From positions 1 to 14,784 of the forward strand of contig DDAM01000046.1 in NCBI GenBank assembly GCA_002332905.1: 14,784 bases of DNA. The letters run 5' to 3'. Under the pieces are notes generated by a model. That model worked only from the letters and a program-made list of their open reading frames with translations, was not told the origin of the DNA and made no database searches. The stretch is from Firmicutes bacterium UBA2058 (GTDB lineage Bacteria; Bacillota; Clostridia; Tissierellales; Sedimentibacteraceae). A program made the position numbers and the translations under genes. How positions within the stretch are numbered: position 1 is the first letter of the stretch; each line of letters starts with the position of its first letter. This document shows, one piece after another, positions 7,598 to 13,868 of this stretch.

Positions 7598-7655
7598 GAG
7601 GTTGAAATACATAAAATTTCAACCTCTATAGAGTGAATGTAGTTCACTTTTTTTA
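7598..7655 (+). terminator. Tandem hairpins and intrinsic terminator after holA
   Basis: The first hairpin is perfect over 11 bp: GAGGTTGAAAT (7598-7608) with ATTTCAACCTC (7616-7626), starting right after the holA stop. The second, AGTGAA (7632-7637) with TTCACT (7643-7648), is followed by seven Ts and is the actual intrinsic terminator. Confidence 0.85.
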
Positions 7656-7751
7656 TTTACAATAAAATAAATTAAATATTTTTAAAAAAAGCTTGCAAAA
7701 AACTTATAATATAATTTATAAATAATTTAACATAATAAGTGTGGTAATCAT

Positions 7752-7923
7752 ATGAACGAAACTATATATTATTGGTGAATCAAGAACCAACATGGATAAT
7801 GCAATAACAATAATTTATAATTCATTTTATATGGGTATTGAAGTAGATGTCAAAAATGACAGGATACTAGACATTGGATGTACACATACCATAAACTTAA
7901 CAGAAAACAAATTTTATATGTAG
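7752..7923 (+). pseudogene. Frameshifted, truncated DUF3870-like gene
   Basis: Starting at the ATG the frame stops after eight codons. One base missing in the TATATT run near 7765 restores a frame reading YIIGESRTNMDNAIT, then MGIEVDVKNDRILDI and CTHTINLTEN, before TAG at 7921. This matches the first half of small DUF3870-type proteins as I remember them (a VGxxK/R N-terminus, then GVGLVID-TG-I-D--CT). The family is about 100 residues, so the C-terminal half is also lost. Function is unknown. Its position just before a dipeptidase/permease locus suggests an originally shared unit. The family assignment is from memory of motifs and is moderate. Confidence 0.55.
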
Positions 7924-7933
7924 TTGCTTTGTT

Positions 7934-8088
7934 TATATGATATAATATCGAAGATATTTAAAATGGCTAAATGGCTCAAACGAAGTTTGAGACTATGCGT
8001 AGTTGAGACTATGATATGTTCTAAAATATGTCGGAGTAAATGAAACCCAACAATTATAAGAGTTCTTATTATTGTTGGTTTTTTTGTT
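7934..8088 (+). promoter_or_regulatory. Extended -10 promoter and structured leader ending in a terminator
   Basis: TGATATAAT (7938-7946) is a good extended -10 element with no clear -35. The RNA that would follow contains CTCAAAC-GAA-GTTTGAG (7975-7991), ACTA-TGCG-TAGT (7992-8003) and an 11-bp direct repeat, TTGAGACTATG (7987-7997 and 8003-8013). It ends in an intrinsic terminator: CCAACAATTATAAG (8047-8060) pairs with CTTATTATTGTTGG (8065-8078) with one mismatch, then T7-G-T7. The terminator sits 30 nt before the chimeric gene, the layout of an attenuator. I do not recognise a known riboswitch class and see no clear antiterminator. It could equally be the terminator of the decayed upstream gene. 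Confidence 0.5.
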
Positions 8089-8117
8089 TTTTTATATAAT
8101 TTGAAAGGAGTAAAATT

Positions 8118-9002
8118 ATGCTGGATGAAAAAATATTAAGTATGAAAGAGGAAATTATCAAAGGTGTGCAGGAATGTGTAAAAATAAAAAGTGTAGAAGA
8201 ACCTGCAAAGGACAACATGCCATTTGGTGAGGGTGTTAATAAAGCGTTAGAGTACTATCTTGATTTATCTGCTTCATTAGGATTTAAATCAGTTAATGTA
8301 GACAATATGATAGGCTATGCTGAATATGGAACTGGTAAAGAAATGGTTGCTGTATTAGGGCATCTTGATGTAGTTCCAGAGGGTGAAGGTTGGACTTATT
8401 TATTTATTGTAGCTTTTATTGCTCTTGTAGCATATGGTATTATTACTAAACAGGGAACTAGCTATGCAGTCATAGTTATGTTAATTCTTTCTGCAATTAT
8501 AGCAATATTTAAAAGAATGGAAATAGATTCAGCTATTGATACTTTTGTAGAAGGAGTATCAAAAATGACTAATATGTTCTTAGTATTTATTTTCTTCGAA
8601 GTTATGTTTAGTATGATTTCTCTAGGTGGTGGTTTTGAAGCATTAGGCGAACTACTTACTGGATTAATTTCTGGTGGTGGCAAAGCAATAGTAGTTAATA
8701 TAGCTTCAATTGTTGGAGGATTTGGTATAGAGGCTGCGGCTGTAGCTGAAATAAACATTGTCAATGAAATGTTTAAAGAGTTAGTTGCAAACGTTAATCT
8801 TCCTATGCAAATTTGGGCAACTGCAATATTAGCAGCAACAAGGATTACAGGTTCTTTATATCCTACAGCAAACCTAGCAGGTCAATTAGGTATATCTAGA
8901 TGTAATAATATGAAAGAAGTTTTAAAAGCCAGCTGGATAGGCGCAGCAGCATTATGGATTTGGGTAATCATATGGGCTTTCGTTGGGCCAATATTCTTTT
9001 AA
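8118..9002 (+). CDS. Chimeric gene: PepV-type dipeptidase N-terminus fused to permease C-terminal half
   Basis: 294 residues in one frame. Residues 1-94 are the start of a PepV-like M20 Zn-dipeptidase, ending at the active-site segment AVLGHLDVVPEGEGWTY with metal-site H82 and D84. Residue 95 onward (from about 8400) turns abruptly into membrane protein: about six hydrophobic segments, with glycine-rich turns such as MISLGGGFEALGELL and ISGGGKAIVV, ending IWAFVGPIFF. This resembles the C-terminal half of an ion-coupled secondary transporter that I cannot name. The rest of the peptidase (catalytic Glu, other Zn ligands, lid) and the N-terminal half of the permease are absent. The simplest reading is a deletion joining two neighbouring genes in frame; an assembly artefact is also possible. 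GAAAGGAG precedes the ATG. Peptidase activity is very unlikely and transport doubtful. Confidence 0.8.
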   Translation: MLDEKILSMKEEIIKGVQECVKIKSVEEPAKDNMPFGEGVNKALEYYLDLSASLGFKSVNVDNMIGYAEYGTGKEMVAVLGHLDVVPEGEGWTYLFIVAFIALVAYGIITKQGTSYAVIVMLILSAIIAIFKRMEIDSAIDTFVEGVSKMTNMFLVFIFFEVMFSMISLGGGFEALGELLTGLISGGGKAIVVNIASIVGGFGIEAAAVAEINIVNEMFKELVANVNLPMQIWATAILAATRITGSLYPTANLAGQLGISRCNNMKEVLKASWIGAAALWIWVIIWAFVGPIFF

Positions 9003-9015
9003 CCTAATACATAGT

Positions 9016-9058
9016 AAAAAAGCTTGTACTCTAGATTATTAAGAGTATAGGCTTTTTT
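9016..9058 (+). terminator. Intrinsic terminator after the chimeric gene
   Basis: AAAAAAGCTTGTACTCT (9016-9032) pairs with AGAGTATAGGCTTTTTT (9042-9058) over 17 bp with two G-T wobbles and a 9-nt loop; the T-run is part of the stem. It is homologous to the element at 10157-10203. Confidence 0.85.
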
Positions 9059-9064
9059 ATTATA

Positions 9065-9092
9065 TTGAAAAAAACCTAAATTAGGATATAAT
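9065..9092 (+). promoter_or_regulatory. Sigma-A promoter for the AraC/GyrI gene
   Basis: TTGAAA (9065-9070), a 16-bp spacer and TATAAT (9087-9092). It lies directly behind the terminator and leaves a leader of about 105 nt before the ATG at 9204. Confidence 0.65.
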
Positions 9093-9128
9093 AAAAGTAA
9101 TTATATGCAGATGAATTACACCAATATA

Positions 9129-9171
9129 CCTTGCAGCATTTGACTTTTATTGCAAGGACTTTGTTAACAAA
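9129..9171. promoter_or_regulatory. Palindromes in the AraC-gene leader, possible operator
   Basis: TTTGTTAACAAA (9160-9171) is a perfect 12-bp palindrome. Just upstream CCTTGCA (9129-9135) pairs with TGCAAGG (9151-9157). Both lie between promoter and start codon, where an autoregulatory operator or a leader hairpin would be expected. No experiment or motif match supports a specific regulator. Confidence 0.4.
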
Positions 9172-9203
9172 TTTATGATATACTTTTTTCGAGGTGAGAG
9201 AAC

Positions 9204-10136
9204 ATGGAATGGTTGGATAAAATGAATGATGCAATCAGGTATATTGAGAACCATATTGAAGAAAAAATTGATTTTACGACGGTGGCGCATATAGCTTGCT
9301 GCTCTTTGTCACGGTTTCAGAGGATGTTTACTTTTGTAACTGATATTACAATAGCTGAATATGTGAGATGCAGAAGGATGTCATTATCTGCCTGTGAGCT
9401 GTTAAACAGCGATATTAAAATTATTGAACTTGCTATAAAGTATGGATATGAGTCTCCCGAAGCATTTACAAGAGCATTCCAAGCATTTCACGGGGTTAGC
9501 CCAACGAGTGTCCGAAAGCTTGGAATACATAACAACTTTCCGCCAATCTCCTTTGAAATAACAATTAATGGAGGTAATTTTAACATGGGAACAAAACCAT
9601 TAGTACGTATTGAAGAACATAGTATGGAGCGAGTTGTTTCTTTCTATGTAGACTGCCGCGCACCTGAAGAAGTAGCATGGAATCTGATGCGCAGCTGGGT
9701 AACCCAAAATATAACAGACTACAAGGCACGCAGATATATCGGATGTGCTCCAAAGGGACATCATCCCGACGGCGATGAACATCATTCCAATGAAGATATA
9801 GGATCACACGAATATATGGCACAAATGTTTATTTTTGAAGATGAAGGAAAAAACGACACTTTTTTTGATGCTGACATATGTGAAGCTCCCGTAGGATTGT
9901 TTCTTGTAGGAGATGTCGTAATGAATGAATTCAATGATGATGGAACTATTGACATTGGGACATCTATGCAAAAAGCATATGGAGTTATGGCTGAATGTCT
10001 GAAAGACATGGGTGATTATGAATTTGAGTTAAAGGAACGACCTTATTTTGAAGAGCATATTTTCTCAAATGAATGGTTTAATGGCAAAGGCGATTTGGCT
10101 GGATTCAAATTGTGGCTGCCAATCAGGAAAATATAG
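9204..10136 (+). CDS. AraC-family regulator with GyrI-like effector domain
   Basis: A 310-residue transcription factor. Residues about 8-107 are the two-helix-turn-helix AraC DNA-binding domain (IDFTTVAHIACCSLSRFQR and IIELAIKYGYESPEAFTRAF, then the HGVSPTSVRK end motif). Residues about 125-310 form a GyrI-like small-molecule-binding domain (ERVVSFYVDCRAPEEVAWNL to AGFKLWLPIRKI). This N-HTH/C-GyrI order is shared by the Rob/SoxS-like multidrug regulators of firmicutes. The ligand cannot be told. GAGGTGAG lies before the ATG. Base composition is clearly richer in G+C than the flanking genes, and related terminator-promoter blocks lie on both sides, so later acquisition is plausible. No obvious efflux or target gene is adjacent. 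Confidence 0.9.
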   Translation: MEWLDKMNDAIRYIENHIEEKIDFTTVAHIACCSLSRFQRMFTFVTDITIAEYVRCRRMSLSACELLNSDIKIIELAIKYGYESPEAFTRAFQAFHGVSPTSVRKLGIHNNFPPISFEITINGGNFNMGTKPLVRIEEHSMERVVSFYVDCRAPEEVAWNLMRSWVTQNITDYKARRYIGCAPKGHHPDGDEHHSNEDIGSHEYMAQMFIFEDEGKNDTFFDADICEAPVGLFLVGDVVMNEFNDDGTIDIGTSMQKAYGVMAECLKDMGDYEFELKERPYFEEHIFSNEWFNGKGDLAGFKLWLPIRKI

Positions 10137-10156
10137 GTGATAATATAAAATAATAC

Positions 10157-10203
10157 AATAAAAAGCTTACAATCTAAATTATAGAGTATAAGCTTTTTTA
10201 TTG
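10157..10203 (+). terminator. Intrinsic terminator after the AraC/GyrI gene
   Basis: AATAAAAAGCTTA (10157-10169) pairs with TAAGCTTTTTTATT (10189-10202) with one bulged T. The stem continues weakly inward (TCT/AGA). With the next ~10 bases it is a diverged copy of 9017-9071. Confidence 0.8.
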
Positions 10204-10205
10204 TA

Positions 10206-10234
10206 TTGAAAATTAAGTTTAACTGTTATATAAT
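10206..10234 (+). promoter_or_regulatory. Sigma-A promoter for the PspC-domain gene
   Basis: TTGAAA (10206-10211), a 17-bp spacer and TATAAT (10229-10234), about 50 bp before the start codon. Confidence 0.7.
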
Positions 10235-10286
10235 AGAAATGACCATACGTAGGTTATTATGAGGTGGTAATTTGGAGGGTGAAAAT

Positions 10287-10469
10287 ATGGATAAAGTATT
10301 GCGTAGAAGTAAAACAAATAGAAAATTAGCTGGTGTATGTGGAGGATTAGGAGAATATTTTGGTATTGATCCAACCTTAGTAAGACTTGCATGGGTGCTT
10401 TTAATATTTTGTGCTGGCGGCGGAATATTAGCATATATTATTGCATTAATAGTAATGCCTGAAGAGTAA
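10287..10469 (+). CDS. PspC-domain small membrane protein
   Basis: 60 residues, essentially one PspC domain: KVLRRSKTNRKLAGVCGGLGEYFGIDPTLVRL, then one hydrophobic helix (AWVLLIFCAGGGILAYIIALIVM) and a short acidic tail. PspC domains occur in envelope-stress sensors; short stand-alone forms like this are common in Firmicutes and of unclear function. The frame is open back to a TTG at 10272, but GGAGGGTG (10273-10280) fits the ATG at 10287 with ideal spacing, so I start there. It has its own promoter and no partner psp genes. The T-box promoter starts 16 bp after its stop. Confidence 0.88.
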   Translation: MDKVLRRSKTNRKLAGVCGGLGEYFGIDPTLVRLAWVLLIFCAGGGILAYIIALIVMPEE

Positions 10470-10485
10470 CAAAAATAACTTGTGC

Positions 10486-10514
10486 TTGACAGTGATTAAT
10501 TAGTAGAATATAAT
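10486..10514 (+). promoter_or_regulatory. Consensus sigma-A promoter for the T-box/MetRS transcript
   Basis: A perfect TTGACA (10486-10491), 17-bp spacer and perfect TATAAT (10509-10514). Transcription would start near 10521, at the foot of a perfect 10-bp hairpin (CCAATTATAG 10520-10529, CTATAATTGG 10547-10556). Confidence 0.85.
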
Positions 10515-10611
10515 TACAACCAATTATAGTTCCTGTAATATAGTTTCTATAATTGGTAACAATACAATTGATAACAATATAAGTTTTTTTATAATTGTTT
10601 GTAAATATTAA

Positions 10612-10874
10612 AGGCTATGAAAAGAAGAGTAGTCAATTAATAAGCTTACAGAGAGTCCTAATGGTGAGAATGGATAGTGGAAAAATTGATGAAACAAGTC
10701 TTGGAGCTGCATACGGATTTTGTGATTTAATCATAAATGATGCTATGACGTTTGTTCACGTTACAGAACCTAGAGTTATTAGACTTGATAAGATTAATAT
10801 GGTGACATATTAATGAAATAGGGTGGTACCGCGGTTAATACGCCCCTACAAATTTTGTAGGAGGTGTTTTTTTT
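10612..10874 (+). promoter_or_regulatory. T-box riboswitch, methionine specifier
   Basis: A tRNA-sensing leader controlling the synthetase gene by transcription attenuation. Stem I base: AGGCT and AAGA (10612-10624) with TCTT and AGCT (10699-10708). The specifier loop has AGTA on the 5' side and AUG (10689-10691, followed by A) on the 3' side, closed by CAATT/AATTG. Distal conserved parts are AGAGAG (10650-10655) and TGGTGAGA (10662-10669). The T-box AGGGTGGTACCGCGG is at 10820-10834; its UGGU would pair with an ACCA tRNA end, matching the A discriminator of the CAT tRNAs at 1001 and 1397. The terminator is the CGCCCCTACA arm (10841-10850) with TGTAGGAGGTG (10856-10866) and eight Ts. Uncharged tRNA-Met should favour antitermination. 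Confidence 0.93.
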
Positions 10875-10934
10875 ATGCTTTTTAAGTTGAATTTTTTTGT
10901 ATAAATAGATAAATTTATTTGAAAGGAAAATAGA

Positions 10935-12932
10935 ATGATGAAAAGTAATAAAAATAATTTTAATGAAAATAGACCTATTTTTCCCAAAAGAGCTGTAATA
11001 ACCGCTGGTATGCCTTATGGTAATAAGGAACTTCATTTTGGTCATGTTGGAGGAATGTTTGTTCATGCAGATACATTTGCTAGATTTTTGCGTGATAGAA
11101 TAGGTAAAGAAAATGTTATATTTGTATCTGGAACTGACTGCTATGGCTCACCTATTATGGAAAATTATAATAAATTAGTTAGTGAAAATGAATTTAAGGG
11201 AACAATAGAAGAGTACGTTTTAAAAAATCATATTTTACAAAAAGAAGTATTAGAAAATTATGAAATAAACTTAAACCTATATGCCACCTCTGCGCTTGGT
11301 AAATCAGGTAGTATACACAATGAAGTGTCAAAGAAGGTTTTTGAAACGTTATATGATAACGGGTATTTAAGAAAAATTTCAACTCCTCAATTCTTTGACC
11401 CTGAATATAATGTGTTATTAAATGGAAGGCAAGTAGTTGGAAAATGTCCTATACAAGGCTGTCAATCAGAGCATGCTTATGCTGATGAATGTTCCTTAGG
11501 TCATCAATATATGCCAAGTGAATTGATAGATCCAAAAAGCATATTATCTGGAAAAAAGCCAGTAGTAAAAAATGTTTTAAATTGGTATTTTGATTTAGAA
11601 AGCTGTAGTCAATTGATTAAGGATAGGGTTGAATTTTTAAAAGAAAACTCTAATGTAAGAAAATATATTCTAAATATAATTGAGGAATTCTTAAAACCAC
11701 CAGCTATATATGTACAAAAAAAGTTAATGGAAAACAGAATAAATATTGAAAAGGAATTTCCGCTTCATAAGATAATTGAAGACGATAAAAAAACATCTAT
11801 AACTTATATTTTTAATAGCTTAAAAGATAGGGACAGTGCAAGAGAGGTATTAGAATGCAATGGAATACACTATCGCACTGGAAAAACCTTAGTGCCATTT
11901 AGAATATCAGGAAATATAAAGTGGGGTGTTCCAATACCTGATACTGAAGATATTAAGGATTTAACATTTTGGGTTTGGCCAGAATCCTTGTGGGCACCGA
12001 TATCATTCACCAAAGCGTATCTAAGTGACTTAGGCTGTAATGAAGATGAATGGAAAACATGGTGGTGTGAGAAAGACTCAGAAGTATATCAGTTTATAGG
12101 AGAGGATAATATTTATTTTTATGGAGTAGCTGAAACTGCATTATTTACAGCACTAGGTGTAAAATTCTCAGAAAAACCAGATATGAAAAATATTCATTTA
12201 CCTCATTTAATATCTAATTATCATATATTATTTATGGATAAAAAGGCAAGCAGCAGCTCTGATATTAAACCGCCAACTGCAAAAGAACTTTTAAACCACT
12301 ATACAGCTGAGCAATTAAGAATGCACTTTCTAAGCTTAGGACTTGCTACTAAAAGTGTAAGCTTTAAACCACAAGTATATATGAATGAAGAAGAAAAAAA
12401 TGGGGTTGATACAGTTTTAAAGGAAGGTAATTTACTAACTAATGTATTTAATAGATTGATTCGTTCATGCTTTTATACATTGCAAGCTTATTATGATTCA
12501 AAAATACCTAATCTTAAAATTAGTGAAAGTATTTATGAAGAGTCTAAAAAAGCTATACTTTTATATGAAAAGCATATGTATAACCATGAATTTCATAGTG
12601 TAATGTATGTACTTGATGATTATATTCGTAACATGAATAAGTATTATGTTAATAATATAAAAATAGCTGATAAAAATGATGATTTGGTTATGAGAAAACA
12701 AATTATAGTAGATTGTTTTTATGCAATTAAAACTACCGCTATACTACTTCACCCAATTGCACCAACTGGATGTGAGATGATAAGAGAATATCTAAATTTA
12801 GATGAAAGAATATGGAACTGGGATAATATTTTTAAAACAATTCATGAATTAACAGATGAAGTAGAATATTTTAGTGTTAAATTTTTAGAACCTAAATTTG
12901 ATTTTTTTAAAAAGCATAAGTGTCAGTTATAG
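10935..12932 (+). CDS. Divergent methionyl-tRNA synthetase (class I) with altered KMSKS loop
   Basis: 665 residues. Seen: MPYGNKELHFGHVGG with HFGH in the HIGH position (34-37), SGTDCYGSP, a zinc-knuckle-like set (C171, C176, C186, H190) in a connective domain with the MetRS-type segment ELIDPKSILSGKKPVV, WGVPIP, FIGEDNIYF, and an anticodon-binding-type helical C-terminus. It follows the E. coli MetRS plan without a C-terminal tRNA-binding appendix. The oddity is the KMSKS site, which reads KASSS (437-441, in FMDKKASSSSD). The second lysine, important for transition-state binding in MetRS, is replaced by Ser. A GC-poor insertion around 235-310 also looks lineage-specific. AAAGG precedes the ATG pair at 10935/10938. 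The upstream T-box with an AUG specifier supports a methionine link. It could be a second MetRS, an antibiotic-tolerant form, or a MetRS-like protein with another job. I withhold metG. Confidence 0.85.
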   Translation: MMKSNKNNFNENRPIFPKRAVITAGMPYGNKELHFGHVGGMFVHADTFARFLRDRIGKENVIFVSGTDCYGSPIMENYNKLVSENEFKGTIEEYVLKNHILQKEVLENYEINLNLYATSALGKSGSIHNEVSKKVFETLYDNGYLRKISTPQFFDPEYNVLLNGRQVVGKCPIQGCQSEHAYADECSLGHQYMPSELIDPKSILSGKKPVVKNVLNWYFDLESCSQLIKDRVEFLKENSNVRKYILNIIEEFLKPPAIYVQKKLMENRINIEKEFPLHKIIEDDKKTSITYIFNSLKDRDSAREVLECNGIHYRTGKTLVPFRISGNIKWGVPIPDTEDIKDLTFWVWPESLWAPISFTKAYLSDLGCNEDEWKTWWCEKDSEVYQFIGEDNIYFYGVAETALFTALGVKFSEKPDMKNIHLPHLISNYHILFMDKKASSSSDIKPPTAKELLNHYTAEQLRMHFLSLGLATKSVSFKPQVYMNEEEKNGVDTVLKEGNLLTNVFNRLIRSCFYTLQAYYDSKIPNLKISESIYEESKKAILLYEKHMYNHEFHSVMYVLDDYIRNMNKYYVNNIKIADKNDDLVMRKQIIVDCFYAIKTTAILLHPIAPTGCEMIREYLNLDERIWNWDNIFKTIHELTDEVEYFSVKFLEPKFDFFKKHKCQL

Positions 12933-13182
12933 CATATTTAGGGATGGTGATATTATTTAAGAGCTATTCTAACACCGTAAATTGGTTATATGCAGTATTG
13001 TAGGAATGGCAATAAGTATTCTTATCATGGGATATTTTGGTGCTAAATGATTGGCTAAATGGCAACAGGTGTAAAATAAAAAATATCCCATAAAAATTAT
13101 ATAATATATAGGGACGTAACTTAATAAGGTGACGTCCCTAAAAAATATGGAGAATTCAATAGTATGAAGAGTACATACTAAA
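12933..13182 (+). other. Intergenic stretch with possible small membrane-protein remnant and hairpins
   Basis: An ATG at 12944 opens a 19-codon frame (MVILFKSYSNTVNWLYAVL). Another frame, from about 12982 to TGA at 13048-13050, encodes a hydrophobic tail, LVICSIVGMAISILIMGYFG followed by AK. Together they look like a small one-helix protein broken by a frameshift, or chance. A perfect 12-bp inverted repeat, ATGGGATATTTT (13027-13038) and AAAATATCCCAT (13080-13091), follows. Then comes a 9-bp hairpin, TAGGGACGT (13109-13117) and ACGTCCCTA (13132-13140). Neither has a proper T-run on either strand, though one or both may end the convergent transcripts. Confidence 0.35.
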
Positions 13183-13860
13183 TTACCAAATGAAAGGTAT
13201 TAATCTATATTTTACTTTAGAAACGTATACTTTATATCCAGAAAGATAATTTATCAACATTTTATCTTCTAAATAAGTCCTTAACATTATAACAATTGCT
13301 ATTATAACAGAACACAATATAACTCCAAATGTTGGAAAAATGAGGCTTATAGCTATACACCAAATGATTAATCCTAAATATGTAGGATGACGAATAATTT
13401 TATATGGACCAGCTTGACATACTGTTTGTCCCCGTTCCTTTTGAATTCTTGCAGTAGACTCAAGATAAGTGTTTACAATTAAAGACCATAGTGATATTAC
13501 AGATGCTATGATATTTAGTGATATACCTATCCAAAATGATAGACCAATTGCTCCAGTTATTTTTTTAGACTCAATTCCAGCGATTAAATATATTACAAAA
13601 TAAGCAAGTAGCCAAAATAATCCTAGTAGAATTTTATCCCATATTGGCGAGTCCGTATTCTTCTTATTTCGTTCTTTTAATGTTTCCGGATTTACAAAAA
13701 ACATTGTAATTAAACAAATAAATGCTACACCTATATAGCATATAAAATACGCAGAGGCTCTAAAATTCATTATCCAACCTGCCCCTATAAGATAGAATAG
13801 AACACCTAAACCTCTTTGAATTAAAACATTTATTATGTATTTTACCGTTTCTTTTAGCAT
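13183..13860 (-). CDS. ICMT-family membrane methyltransferase
   Basis: 225 residues of the isoprenylcysteine carboxyl methyltransferase/phospholipid N-methyltransferase-like membrane superfamily. About five to six hydrophobic segments are visible. The C-terminal SAM-binding signature is present: GPYKIIRHPTYLG (about 151-163), then after two helices RTYLEDKMLINYLSGYKVYVSKVKYRLIPF. In bacteria the natural acceptor is usually unknown; prenylated proteins are not expected here. The start ATG is 8 nt after the TetR stop codon, and its SD (AGGTAGGAA) spans that stop, so the two genes are translationally coupled. Control by the upstream TetR protein is therefore likely. Modification of a lipid or a hydrophobic toxic compound are inferences only. 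Confidence 0.85.
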   Translation of the reverse strand: MLKETVKYIINVLIQRGLGVLFYLIGAGWIMNFRASAYFICYIGVAFICLITMFFVNPETLKERNKKNTDSPIWDKILLGLFWLLAYFVIYLIAGIESKKITGAIGLSFWIGISLNIIASVISLWSLIVNTYLESTARIQKERGQTVCQAGPYKIIRHPTYLGLIIWCIAISLIFPTFGVILCSVIIAIVIMLRTYLEDKMLINYLSGYKVYVSKVKYRLIPFIW

Positions 13861-13868
13861 GATTATTC

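Noticed and set aside
7964..7975. 12-mer TGGCTAAATGGC also found at 13052-13063
   Set aside because: A shared 12-mer is expected by chance several times in a 15-kb AT-rich window, and the flanking sequences do not align.
7975..7991. Guanidine-II (mini-ykkC) riboswitch suggested by ACGA in CTCAAACGAAGTTTGAG
   Set aside because: The stem pairs through the ACGA, leaving a GAA triloop, and the second required ACGR hairpin is absent.
8462..8764. 100-codon antisense frame in the permease half of the chimera
   Set aside because: It is a mirror of alternating hydrophobic codons; no RBS or promoter, and the + strand frame has clear membrane segments.
9580..10009. Antisense frames within the AraC/GyrI gene
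   Set aside because: They overlap the well-supported GyrI-like domain and have no start signals of their own.
10595..10813. 72-codon open frame before the synthetase gene
   Set aside because: It lies entirely within the T-box leader, begins at a TTG without a ribosome binding site, and its bases are explained by Stem I and the following leader helices.
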